The position numbers and the translations under genes were made by a program. The notes beneath the pieces are model-generated. The model saw only the letters and a program-made list of their open reading frames with translations. It was not told where the DNA came from and searched no databases. A stretch of DNA of 5,973 bases, taken from assembly GCA_934675695.1 (NCBI GenBank), contig CAKURN010000100.1, forward strand, positions 1 to 5,973, written 5' to 3'. Below are positions 1 to 5,973 of the stretch, piece by piece; the stretch's first letter is position 1, and each line of letters opens with the position of its first letter. The stretch is from an uncultured Candidatus Melainabacteria bacterium (lineage in GTDB: Bacteria > Cyanobacteriota > Vampirovibrionia > Gastranaerophilales > Gastranaerophilaceae).

Positions 1-1372
1 TTACTGAATTGTTGCATAGAATAAAAGGAACATTCTGTTTTGTAGGGAGTTTTTTAATATAAAGATTTTCATTCTTTTTAGCGGATAATAAAAGTTGTCT
101 TTGTTTTAGATAGTCAAAATTTCTTATATTTGAAAAATCGCAGTATAGTTCGCAGCTTGGTAAAAAATTTTTAACCAAAACAAATTTCGACTCCGGATTT
201 GTTTCAAAAAAATCATACACAGAATCTGTTTTATTTAGTTTTGACCCAAACATTTCAAGTAACAATTTTTTGTCATATAATATTGATTTATAAAAACCGG
301 AATCAGATTTAATCATGGTTAGTCCATTTTTAACTTTATAGTGTTTGTTTGAATTATCAATAAGAAAAATTGGTTCCCAAGTTGGCATATACATTAATTT
401 TTGATAAAAACTACAAACATCATACTTTAAAGAATCAGCAACTATAAAAATAAGATTTTTCTTCTTAATATTCCAAAATTCTTCTTTAGTTGTTTTAAAA
501 TAATTATAATTATCATAATGAAATGTAAATCGCAAAGATTCTATGTATTTTTCTAAAATTTGCGTATAGATTTCTGTGTTTTTTGCATATTCAAACCATT
601 CATCTCGAAAACTATTCATGCATCTAGGGTTATTTGGGTTGTATCCAGCAAAATGGACAATCAGAGGGTTTAGCCTAGATTTTTGGTATTCTTCTTTTTC
701 TTCGCCTTCATACTGATTAAAGTCATTCATCCACCAATTTTCAATGTAGTTATACTTTTGAGATGCAAGTTTGATTTTGCCATTAGCAGCATAATTAATT
801 GCATCTTGATCTGCTGCTGTGAGCTTAATATTTGTTTTATTTAATAAAAACAATATTTTATCAAAAACATTAGACATATTCCATAAGGTACAATTTATAA
901 GTAAAATTCCACTATTAATATACTCACTATGATTTAGTTGCAAACGTTTTATTCTGCTATTTAAACCAGTTATATCTGAAATGCCGGCAAGTATATCATT
1001 AGATATGTCTATATCATAAAATTCTTTTATATCACCTCTAATTAATGTATCACAATCAAGATAAATTACTTTTTCAAATTTTGTAATCTCCGGAATAAGA
1101 ATTCTGTACCATGCAGGCAATTTCACCCATGAAGCAATAGGAAAGCCGTCAAATCTTTTTTCATCAATCTCTATAAAATTAATATTACAGTTAGAATATT
1201 TTTTTATACTAGAAATTAAAAGCTTAGTATTTTGACTTAAATTTGAATGTAAAATGAAAAAATCTATATTTGATTTTGTATTTATAGCAATGCTTGCCAT
1301 TGAAACAATGGCAAGCTCATAACAATTATCATCTATAGAATAAAATATTGGAATAGTGTTTTTATTCGTCAT
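1..1372 (-). CDS. Family 8 glycosyltransferase with unrecognised C-terminal region (3' end outside window)
   Basis: The frame is open for 457 codons from the ATG at 1372 and runs off the left edge; the TAA visible at 3-1 is out of frame. Residues 1 to about 275 look like a GT8 domain (retaining transferase using a nucleotide-sugar donor): a YSIDDN start at 11-16, an LAIVSMASI segment at 20-28, the metal-binding DCD at 106-108 within YLDCDTLIRGD, YINSGILLIN at 151-160, ADQDAIN at 188-194, and HFAG at 240-243. The usual lysine-proline-tryptophan after that HxxG-like motif is replaced by YNPNNPR. Family members build lipopolysaccharide or other surface glycans; acceptor and sugar cannot be read here. 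Residues 276-457 match nothing I know and show no membrane segment. The start directly abuts the ftsH stop (TAA then ATG), with only a weak purine-rich AAGAAG before it, so translation probably depends on ribosomes finishing ftsH. Family assignment is firm; specific role is unknown. Confidence 0.88.
   Translation of the reverse strand, partial: MTNKNTIPIFYSIDDNCYELAIVSMASIAINTKSNIDFFILHSNLSQNTKLLISSIKKYSNCNINFIEIDEKRFDGFPIASWVKLPAWYRILIPEITKFEKVIYLDCDTLIRGDIKEFYDIDISNDILAGISDITGLNSRIKRLQLNHSEYINSGILLINCTLWNMSNVFDKILFLLNKTNIKLTAADQDAINYAANGKIKLASQKYNYIENWWMNDFNQYEGEEKEEYQKSRLNPLIVHFAGYNPNNPRCMNSFRDEWFEYAKNTEIYTQILEKYIESLRFTFHYDNYNYFKTTKEEFWNIKKKNLIFIVADSLKYDVCSFYQKLMYMPTWEPIFLIDNSNKHYKVKNGLTMIKSDSGFYKSILYDKKLLLEMFGSKLNKTDSVYDFFETNPESKFVLVKNFLPSCELYCDFSNIRNFDYLKQRQLLLSAKKNENLYIKKLPTKQNVPFILCNNSV
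1292..1316 (-). repeat. Perfect 11-bp inverted repeat (hairpin) inside the start of the glycosyltransferase gene
   Basis: The arms GCTTGCCATTG (1292-1302) and CAATGGCAAGC (1306-1316) are exact reverse complements separated by three bases. They cover codons 19-27 of the glycosyltransferase. In the minus-strand transcript this would form a stable, tight stem-loop about 55 nt after the start codon. No T-tract follows on either strand, so it does not look like a standard intrinsic terminator. It could be a pause, an RNA-processing point between ftsH and the downstream gene, or coincidence in coding sequence. Confidence 0.6.
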
Positions 1373-3265
1373 TTAGCTATTTCTTCTTGCTTTAACTTTT
1401 TCAACTAATTCGTCAAATTCTGTTGCATCAACTGTTTCATGGTCTAAAAGTGCATTTGCTAATTCATTTAAAATATCTCTATTTTCGGTTAATATAGCTT
1501 TAGCTAAAGCGTATTTTCCGTCAATTATTTTTTTAACTTCGACATCTAGTTCATAAGCAACTTGTTCTGAATAATCTTTTGTTTGACCAAAATCACGACC
1601 CATAAATACGTGTTCTTGCGGTTCACCATAAGTCATAGAACCCATTTTATCGCTCATTCCCCATTGAGAAACCATTTTGCGAGCTAATTTTGTTGCTCTT
1701 TGCATATCGTTTGATGCACCGGTTGAAACATTTTCACCGTAAACAATTTCTTCAGCTACTCTACCACCCAATAAATCAGTAATATGAGCTAAAAGTTTGC
1801 GTTTTGTTTGGTGTTTAGAATCGTCTTTCGGAGTGTACCAAGTAAGCCCTAATGCTCTACCACGAGGAATAATAGAGATTTTTTGAACTTCTTCACAGTC
1901 TTCTAACAGTTTTAATATAACAGCGTGACCTGCTTCATGGTAGCTTGTTCTTTCTTTATCTTCTTGTGTTAGAACTGTAGATTTCTTTTCTATGCCGGCA
2001 ATTACTCTATCGATTGATTTATCTATATCAGCCATCGAGATAGATTCTTCATTGTTTCTTGCAGCAAGCAAAGCAGCTTCGTTTAATAAGTTTTTTAAAT
2101 CAGCACCGGTAAACCCTGGTACTCTTTTTGCCAGTGCTTTTAAATCAACATCTGGAGAAAGTTTTTTGTTTTTAGCGTGAACTTTTAATATTTCTTCTCT
2201 ACCTTTAACATCAGGTTCGTTAACATAAATTTGCCTATCAAATCTTCCAGGACGCAATAATGCACTATCTAAAATGTCTGGTCTGTTTGTTGCTGCAATT
2301 ACGATTATATTTGTGTTTTCATCAAAACCGTCCATCTCAACAAGAAGTTGGTTAAGAGTTTGCTCACGTTCATCGTGACCACCACCCATTCCGGCACCAC
2401 GTTGACGGCCTACAGCATCGATTTCATCAATAAATATCATACAAGGTTGGTGTTTTTTTGCTTGTTCAAACAAATCTCTAACACGAGAAGCGCCAACACC
2501 TACAAACATTTCTACAAAGTCAGAACCAGATATAGAAAAGAAAGGAACACCTGCTTCTCCGGCTACTGCTTTTGCCATCAATGTTTTACCGGTCCCCGGT
2601 GCACCAACAAGCAAAACGCCTTTTGGGATTTTTGCACCTAGTTTTGTATATTTTTCACTATTTTTTAGAAAATCAACAATTTCTTCTAATTCTTGACGTT
2701 CTTCATCAATACCTGCTACATCTTTGAAAGTTAATTTAATTTTGTCATCTTGCAATAATTTTGCTTTTGATTTGCCAAAATTAAGAGCAGAAGAACCTGT
2801 TTGTTGAATACCTTTTACGATTAAAATTATCATAATTATTACAAAAATCAAAGGTATCAAGACACTACCTATCATACTTGTCCAAGAATTTGTTTGCGGT
2901 TTTTGGATATTGATTTCGACATTTTTTTCTTTTAACAAATCATAAAGCTCAGAATCGTTTTGAGGTATTTGCACTCTAAAAACTTTTTGAGGGGTTTTTT
3001 CATTTGTTGCAAAACCAAGAGGGTTTTGAGTAGCTGGTTTTGGCTGTTTTTCTGTAGTTTTTGCATTGTCTTCTTTAGGAAAAGCACTAAGAGTATCTTG
3101 ATTGATTGACACTTTTTCAATTGCTCCTAATTGTACTTTGTTTAGAAATTGCGTATAAGAAATATCTGTCGTTGAAGTCGTTGGACCTTCAAACGCCAAA
3201 GATAACACAATTACTAAAATAACTCCGACAAGAATAAAAATACCTGTAGATTGATTTTTGTTCAT
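1373..3265 (-). CDS. ftsH: ATP-dependent zinc metalloprotease FtsH
   Basis: This is a complete 630-residue FtsH, the membrane-anchored hexameric AAA+ protease that extracts and degrades damaged membrane proteins and selected cytosolic regulators. Membrane helix 1 is at about 8-25 and helix 2 at about 131-151, with an extracytoplasmic domain between them. The AAA module shows Walker A GAPGTGKT (221-228), pore loop FVGVG (254-258), Walker B MIFIDEID (276-283), and the second region of homology from AATNRPD (324) with arginine fingers R338 and R341. The M41 protease domain has the zinc site HEAGH (443-447) and the third ligand D520 in STGASNDMQ. All key residues are present, so the enzyme should be active. 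The ATG at 3265 is the only sensible start: GAGG sits 5 nt upstream and the next Met is residue 131. Length is close to the E. coli protein (644), but the extracytoplasmic domain is longer, with a Lys/Thr/Pro/Gln-rich stretch at about 63-92. It is followed without a gap by a glycosyltransferase gene. Confidence 0.98.
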   Translation of the reverse strand: MNKNQSTGIFILVGVILVIVLSLAFEGPTTSTTDISYTQFLNKVQLGAIEKVSINQDTLSAFPKEDNAKTTEKQPKPATQNPLGFATNEKTPQKVFRVQIPQNDSELYDLLKEKNVEINIQKPQTNSWTSMIGSVLIPLIFVIIMIILIVKGIQQTGSSALNFGKSKAKLLQDDKIKLTFKDVAGIDEERQELEEIVDFLKNSEKYTKLGAKIPKGVLLVGAPGTGKTLMAKAVAGEAGVPFFSISGSDFVEMFVGVGASRVRDLFEQAKKHQPCMIFIDEIDAVGRQRGAGMGGGHDEREQTLNQLLVEMDGFDENTNIIVIAATNRPDILDSALLRPGRFDRQIYVNEPDVKGREEILKVHAKNKKLSPDVDLKALAKRVPGFTGADLKNLLNEAALLAARNNEESISMADIDKSIDRVIAGIEKKSTVLTQEDKERTSYHEAGHAVILKLLEDCEEVQKISIIPRGRALGLTWYTPKDDSKHQTKRKLLAHITDLLGGRVAEEIVYGENVSTGASNDMQRATKLARKMVSQWGMSDKMGSMTYGEPQEHVFMGRDFGQTKDYSEQVAYELDVEVKKIIDGKYALAKAILTENRDILNELANALLDHETVDATEFDELVEKVKARRNS

Positions 3266-3268
3266 AAA

Positions 3269-3274
3269 CTCCTC
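3269..3274 (-). promoter_or_regulatory. Ribosome binding site of ftsH
   Basis: GAGGAG on the minus strand ends 3 nt before the ATG at 3265; counting only the GAGG core the gap is 5 nt. It supports that ATG as the start of ftsH and is much stronger than the signals in front of the glycosyltransferase gene and folK. Confidence 0.8.
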
Positions 3275-3291
3275 AAATTAAACTATTGTTA

Positions 3292-3320
3292 TTGATATTA
3301 TACCAAAAGAATAATAAAAT
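3292..3320 (+). promoter_or_regulatory. Sigma-70-type promoter for folK operon
   Basis: On the plus strand, TTGATA (3292-3297; 5 of 6) and TAAAAT (3315-3320; 5 of 6) are separated by 17 bp. The predicted transcript start is near 3327, about 23 nt before the folK ATG. It lies almost exactly over the opposite-strand ftsH promoter, so RNA polymerase bound at one should block the other. It is weaker by consensus than the ftsH promoter because it lacks the extended -10. Confidence 0.62.
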
Positions 3321-3325
3321 GTTAA
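3297..3325 (-). promoter_or_regulatory. Sigma-70-type promoter for ftsH
   Basis: On the minus strand, TTAACA (3325-3320; 5 of 6 to TTGACA) and a perfect TATAAT (3302-3297) are separated by 17 bp. TGG just before the -10 makes it an extended -10 (TGnTATAAT). The predicted transcript start is near 3290, giving an untranslated leader of about 25 nt that contains the ribosome binding site. Spacing and position both fit well, even allowing for chance matches in AT-rich DNA. It would also drive the abutting glycosyltransferase gene. Confidence 0.75.
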
Positions 3326-3349
3326 ATGTAATAATTTTTTAGGTAAAAA

Positions 3350-3859
3350 ATGATGCGTGCATTTTTGTCACTCGGTTCAAACATAGGCGACAGGCTTTCA
3401 TACATTCAACAAGCCGTTAGTGCCCTTAATATGACGAAAGAAATAGAAGTAATTAAAACTTCTTCTTTTTATGAAACTGAACCTTGGGGCGTAAAAAATC
3501 AAAACTGGTTTTTAAATGCCGCAGTTGCAATAGATACAACTTTAGAACCATTAAAACTTCTAAACACGATTCAAATGATTGAAAAACAATTGGGTAGAGA
3601 TAGAACTAAAGAAAAAAGATGGCATGAAAGAACGATAGATATCGATATTTTGATGTATGATGATGAAATTTTTTCTATTCCGAATATCTTGACTATTCCT
3701 CACCCTTATATGCATCAACGTGCTTTTGTTTTGGTTCCTATGTTAGAAGTAAAATCAGATTTAGTACATCCAGTTTTTAAAAAGACAATTTCTGAATTGT
3801 ATGACGAATTGTCTTGTCCGGAGGATATTTTCTTGTATGGAACAATTATGCCAAAATAA
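3350..3859 (+). CDS. folK: 2-amino-4-hydroxy-6-hydroxymethyldihydropteridine pyrophosphokinase (HPPK)
   Basis: The product (169 aa, slightly longer than the E. coli enzyme) transfers pyrophosphate from ATP to 6-hydroxymethyl-7,8-dihydropterin, the step before dihydropteroate synthase in cytosolic folate synthesis. Family motifs in order are LSLGSNIGDR (6-15), YETEPWG (41-47), WFLNAAV (53-59), LGRDR (81-85), RTIDIDIL (94-101) with the Mg-binding aspartates D97 and D99, and IPHPYMHQRAFVLVP (116-130). R83, R85 and R94 correspond to nucleotide- and substrate-binding arginines of E. coli HPPK. Two adjacent ATGs (3350, 3353) are possible starts; a weak AGG at 3341-3343 lies 6 or 9 nt upstream. It is the first gene of a plus-strand operon and its last 23 bp overlap the next gene. 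No other folate gene is in view. The domain stands alone, with no FolB or FolP fusion. Confidence 0.96.
   Translation: MMRAFLSLGSNIGDRLSYIQQAVSALNMTKEIEVIKTSSFYETEPWGVKNQNWFLNAAVAIDTTLEPLKLLNTIQMIEKQLGRDRTKEKRWHERTIDIDILMYDDEIFSIPNILTIPHPYMHQRAFVLVPMLEVKSDLVHPVFKKTISELYDELSCPEDIFLYGTIMPK
3820..3824 (+). promoter_or_regulatory. Ribosome binding site of the HI0933-like flavoprotein gene, inside folK
   Basis: GGAGG lies within the folK coding sequence, 12 nt before the ATG at 3837. The spacing is longer than usual. It still favours 3837 over the in-frame ATG at 3801, which has no such motif upstream. Placement inside folK suggests translational coupling. Confidence 0.55.
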
Positions 3860-4946
3860 AATAGCAATAGTTGGAGGCGGTCCTTGTGGGATATATTGTG
3901 CTATTAATATATTAAGAAAATTTAAAGAACTAAATTTTAACAATTTTTCTATTACGATTTTTGACAAATCGCAAATACTAAGAACAATTCTTCCTACAGG
4001 AGGCTATCGCTGCAATATTACAAATTCAATTTCTGATATAAAAAGTTTTGCAAAAAACTATCCTAGAGGAGAAAAATTTTTATATTCCATTTTTTCAAGA
4101 CATTTTAATTTAGATTCTATTGAATTTTTTAATTCTATTGGAATAAAAACCTATACAGATACCAACCACAGAATGTATCCTGTTTCTAATAGTTCAAAAG
4201 AAGTTAAAGATAAAATGCTTAATGAGCTAAAAAAATTTAAAAATATAGAATTAAAACATCAAAAAATAAATTCTAAAGATGATTTAACCGGTTTTGATTA
4301 TATTGTGGTTTCTTCAGGCTCTAGAGGTACTGAAAATTTAATCACTTCTTTTAAACATACATTAATTCCTTTTAAAAAGGCTCTTTTGGGTTTAAAAATT
4401 AAAGATATGATATATCCCACAGGGGTCAGCGTAAAAAGTCTTGATGGGGATTTTTTGTTTACAAAAAACGGAATATCCGGGCCTTTAGCATTTATGGTTT
4501 CATCAAAAAACATAAACAAACAATTTCCTTATGAAATTGAAATAAAACTGTTTAATGTTGAAGAACTAAAAGAAAAAATTAATCAAAATCCTAAAAAATC
4601 TATAGGAAATTTGGTTTCAAATTTTATACCAAAATCCCTTGCTCATACGATAGTAAAAAATTATGAAAAGAAATCTGCAGAAGTTTCAAAAAAAGAAATC
4701 GAATCTTATTCAAAATTAACATTAGAAATAATTGATACAGAAAAAACTGGTGAAATAGTCAATTCAGGTGGAGTAAAACTCGACGAATTAACAAAAAACT
4801 GTAAATCAAAAATTTATCCTAATCTTTGGTATTGCGGTGAAATTTTAGATATAGATGGATTTTGTGGAGGCTTTAATTTGCAAAATTGTTGGTCAACAGC
4901 ATTTGTTGTTGCAAACGATCTCGTTCAAGCTATAATAGAACAATAG
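3837..4946 (+). CDS. HI0933/YhiN-family FAD-dependent oxidoreductase, shortened form
   Basis: This 369-residue flavoprotein belongs to the HI0933/YhiN (BaiN-like) family of FAD-binding proteins, whose reactions are mostly undefined. The N-terminal dinucleotide fold has GGGPCG (13-18), followed by TGGYRCNITN (54-63, normally SGGGRCNxTN), LFTKNGISGP (207-216), and the C-terminal FAD signature GEILDIDGFCGGFNLQ (334-349). The family's usual stretch of small residues after the ATGG-like motif is shortened to SSGSRGT (159-165), making the central region about nine residues shorter than in E. coli YhiN. The start at 3837 puts the Rossmann motif near residue 10, as expected, and overlaps folK by 23 bp; the in-frame ATG at 3801 would add 12 residues without a ribosome site. 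It probably shares the folK transcript and precedes a second flavoenzyme gene by 12 bp. Family membership is secure; substrate is unknown. Confidence 0.9.
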   Translation: MEQLCQNKIAIVGGGPCGIYCAINILRKFKELNFNNFSITIFDKSQILRTILPTGGYRCNITNSISDIKSFAKNYPRGEKFLYSIFSRHFNLDSIEFFNSIGIKTYTDTNHRMYPVSNSSKEVKDKMLNELKKFKNIELKHQKINSKDDLTGFDYIVVSSGSRGTENLITSFKHTLIPFKKALLGLKIKDMIYPTGVSVKSLDGDFLFTKNGISGPLAFMVSSKNINKQFPYEIEIKLFNVEELKEKINQNPKKSIGNLVSNFIPKSLAHTIVKNYEKKSAEVSKKEIESYSKLTLEIIDTEKTGEIVNSGGVKLDELTKNCKSKIYPNLWYCGEILDIDGFCGGFNLQNCWSTAFVVANDLVQAIIEQ

Positions 4947-4949
4947 CTT

Positions 4950-4954
4950 GGAGG
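4950..4954 (+). promoter_or_regulatory. Ribosome binding site of dihydrolipoamide dehydrogenase gene
   Basis: GGAGG ends 4 nt before the ATG at 4959 and sits in the 12-bp gap after the preceding stop. It fixes the start of this gene and is the clearest ribosome site of the plus-strand operon. Confidence 0.8.
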
Positions 4955-4958
4955 TTAT

Positions 4959-5973
4959 ATGTTTGATTTAGCGGTTATTGGAATGGGAAGTGCGGGAATA
5001 GAAGCGATTTCTGTTGCTTTAAAAAATGGACTTTCTATTGTAGCTTTTGAAGAAAATGAACTTGGTGGAACTTGTTTAAATCGTGGTTGCATTCCAACTA
5101 AAGCCATTTTGCATAGTGCAAATCTTTATCAAGAAATGAAAAATTCTGACTCCGTTGGAATAAACGCTCACAATGTTTCATTTGATTGGGAAAAGATACT
5201 ATCTAGAAAATCACAAATAACAGAAAAATTTCAAAACGCTATAAAACTTTCTTTATCAAAAAAAATAACAATTGTAAATTCAAAAGCAAAAATCAATATC
5301 CAAAATGATGAGATTTCTATTTTTGCTGCCGATAATACTTATATGACAAAAAATTTAATCATTGCAACAGGTTCAGTCCCGTTTGAACTTCCGGATTTAA
5401 AATTTGATAAAGACAGAATTTTAAATTCTGATGATATGTACAATCTAAATGAATTACCGAATAATGTTGTAATTATTGGCTCTGGTGCTATTGGACTGGA
5501 ATGGGCAGAAATTTTATCTGATTTTGAAAAAAATGTAACAATAATCGAAAAAGCTCCTACTCTTGCACCTAATATGGATATCGATATCCAAAAAAGGTTA
5601 GAAAGAATATTAAAAACAAAAAAAATATCTTTTTACAAAAATGATTTTGTTTCAAAAATTGACAATAACAAAATAATACTAAATTCAAAAAAAGAAATCG
5701 AATTTGATAAGATTCTTGTTGCAGTTGGTAGAAAAAAAATACTTCCAGAGTCTAATGTAGAAATAAAAATCAATGATGATTTTTCTACAAATTTCAAAAA
5801 TATTTTTACAATTGGTGATTGTTCAAACAGTATTATGCTTGCACACAATGCTTCTTGGCAGGCTAGAAAAGTAGTTGATAAAATTTTATTTAACAAAACA
5901 ATCAACAAAAAACTTGTCCCATCAGCGATTTATATTACACCGGAAATTGCTTCAATCGGGATAAAAGAACAAG
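4959..5973 (+). CDS. lpdA: Dihydrolipoamide dehydrogenase (E3), 3' end outside window
   Basis: The first 338 residues of a class I pyridine nucleotide-disulfide oxidoreductase are present; the frame is open at the right edge. E3 reoxidises protein-bound dihydrolipoamide with NAD+ in 2-oxoacid dehydrogenase complexes and the glycine cleavage system. The FAD motif is GMGSAG (8-13), the redox-active disulfide is C39/C44 in GGTCLNRGCIPTK, ATGS is at 136-139, the NAD-binding motif GSGAIG at 174-179 with E197 ending the next strand (favouring NAD over NADP), and the second FAD motif TIGDC at 284-288. LAHNASWQ (294-301) has Gln where E. coli E3 has Glu. The dimerisation domain begins at about 321 (PSAIYITPEIASIG); the catalytic His-Glu pair falls outside the window, so mercuric reductase or a related disulfide reductase is not fully excluded. 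The CLNRGCIPTK pattern favours E3. No lipoylated partner gene is visible. Confidence 0.88.
   Translation, partial: MFDLAVIGMGSAGIEAISVALKNGLSIVAFEENELGGTCLNRGCIPTKAILHSANLYQEMKNSDSVGINAHNVSFDWEKILSRKSQITEKFQNAIKLSLSKKITIVNSKAKINIQNDEISIFAADNTYMTKNLIIATGSVPFELPDLKFDKDRILNSDDMYNLNELPNNVVIIGSGAIGLEWAEILSDFEKNVTIIEKAPTLAPNMDIDIQKRLERILKTKKISFYKNDFVSKIDNNKIILNSKKEIEFDKILVAVGRKKILPESNVEIKINDDFSTNFKNIFTIGDCSNSIMLAHNASWQARKVVDKILFNKTINKKLVPSAIYITPEIASIGIKEQ

Noticed and set aside
1..3. TAA on the minus strand at the very left edge, seemingly the glycosyltransferase stop
   Set aside because: The gene's codons end at 4-2 (GTA), so this TAA is out of frame and the gene continues beyond the window.
1992..2180. 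Open frame on the plus strand opposite ftsH
   Set aside because: Antisense to the AAA/protease region of a well-conserved gene, no ribosome site or recognisable motif; a by-product of ftsH codon use.
2348..2641. 97-codon open frame on the plus strand opposite ftsH
   Set aside because: It lies across the Walker A and B region of ftsH and has no domain, signal or promoter of its own.
2932..3120. 62-codon open frame on the minus strand in another frame of ftsH
   Set aside because: It is a low-complexity alternative frame of the Lys/Thr-rich FtsH segment, with no start signal.
3801..3836. Upstream in-frame ATG at 3801 as the start of the flavoprotein gene
   Set aside because: No ribosome site precedes it; it would add a 12-residue tail and deepen the overlap with folK. 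The ATG at 3837 has GGAGG upstream and gives the usual distance to the FAD motif.
3761..3967. Minus-strand open frame across the folK/flavoprotein junction
   Set aside because: Antisense to two clear genes and without motif or ribosome site.
4298..4519. Minus-strand open frame opposite the flavoprotein gene
   Set aside because: Antisense shadow in AT-rich coding DNA; no recognisable product.
5575..5590. Perfect 16-bp palindrome TGGATATCGATATCCA in the E3 gene
   Set aside because: It encodes Met-Asp-Ile-Asp-Ile-Gln; repeated GAT-ATC codons create such palindromes by themselves, and a similar ATATCGATAT occurs at the Asp-Ile-Asp motif of folK. Intragenic position makes an operator unlikely.
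5633..5908. 91-codon minus-strand open frame opposite the E3 gene
   Set aside because: Hydrophobic-looking translation is the expected antisense of Lys/Asn/Glu-rich coding sequence; no start signal.

Overview
This is an AT-rich (about 30% GC by eye) bacterial chromosomal window with five protein-coding genes packed into two divergent transcription units. The genes are a mix of housekeeping functions and one envelope-glycan enzyme. No tRNA, rRNA, CRISPR array, insertion sequence or phage gene is visible. The low GC, the tight packing and an FtsH whose AAA and protease domains resemble cyanobacterial and Firmicutes FtsH suggest a low-GC, possibly host-associated bacterium. A gut relative of Cyanobacteria (Melainabacteria/Gastranaerophilales) is my best guess, but it is an inference that the sequence does not prove.

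Left unit, minus strand: ftsH (1373-3265, complete, 630 aa) encodes the membrane-bound AAA+ zinc protease. Its stop codon directly abuts the ATG of a family 8 glycosyltransferase gene (1372 down to the left edge, incomplete), with no bases between. The glycosyltransferase has a normal N-terminal catalytic domain followed by at least 180 residues I do not recognise. A perfect 11-bp hairpin lies inside its first codons.

Centre: the 84-bp spacer 3266-3349 holds two good sigma-70-type promoters pointing in opposite directions and lying almost exactly on top of each other. The -35 of each shares one base with the -10 of the other. This is the most interesting regulatory structure in the window.

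Right unit, plus strand: folK (3350-3859, folate biosynthesis) overlaps by 23 bp a gene for a HI0933/YhiN-like flavoprotein (3837-4946). After a 12-bp gap comes a dihydrolipoamide dehydrogenase gene (4959 to the right edge, incomplete). The overlap and short gap indicate one operon. The last two genes both encode FAD-binding Rossmann-fold oxidoreductases, but no shared pathway with FolK is evident.

I found no convincing previously undescribed system. The points worth a second look are the interlocked promoters, the unknown C-terminal region of the glycosyltransferase, the hairpin at its start, an enlarged polar segment in the extracytoplasmic part of FtsH, and the shortened, motif-altered flavoprotein.
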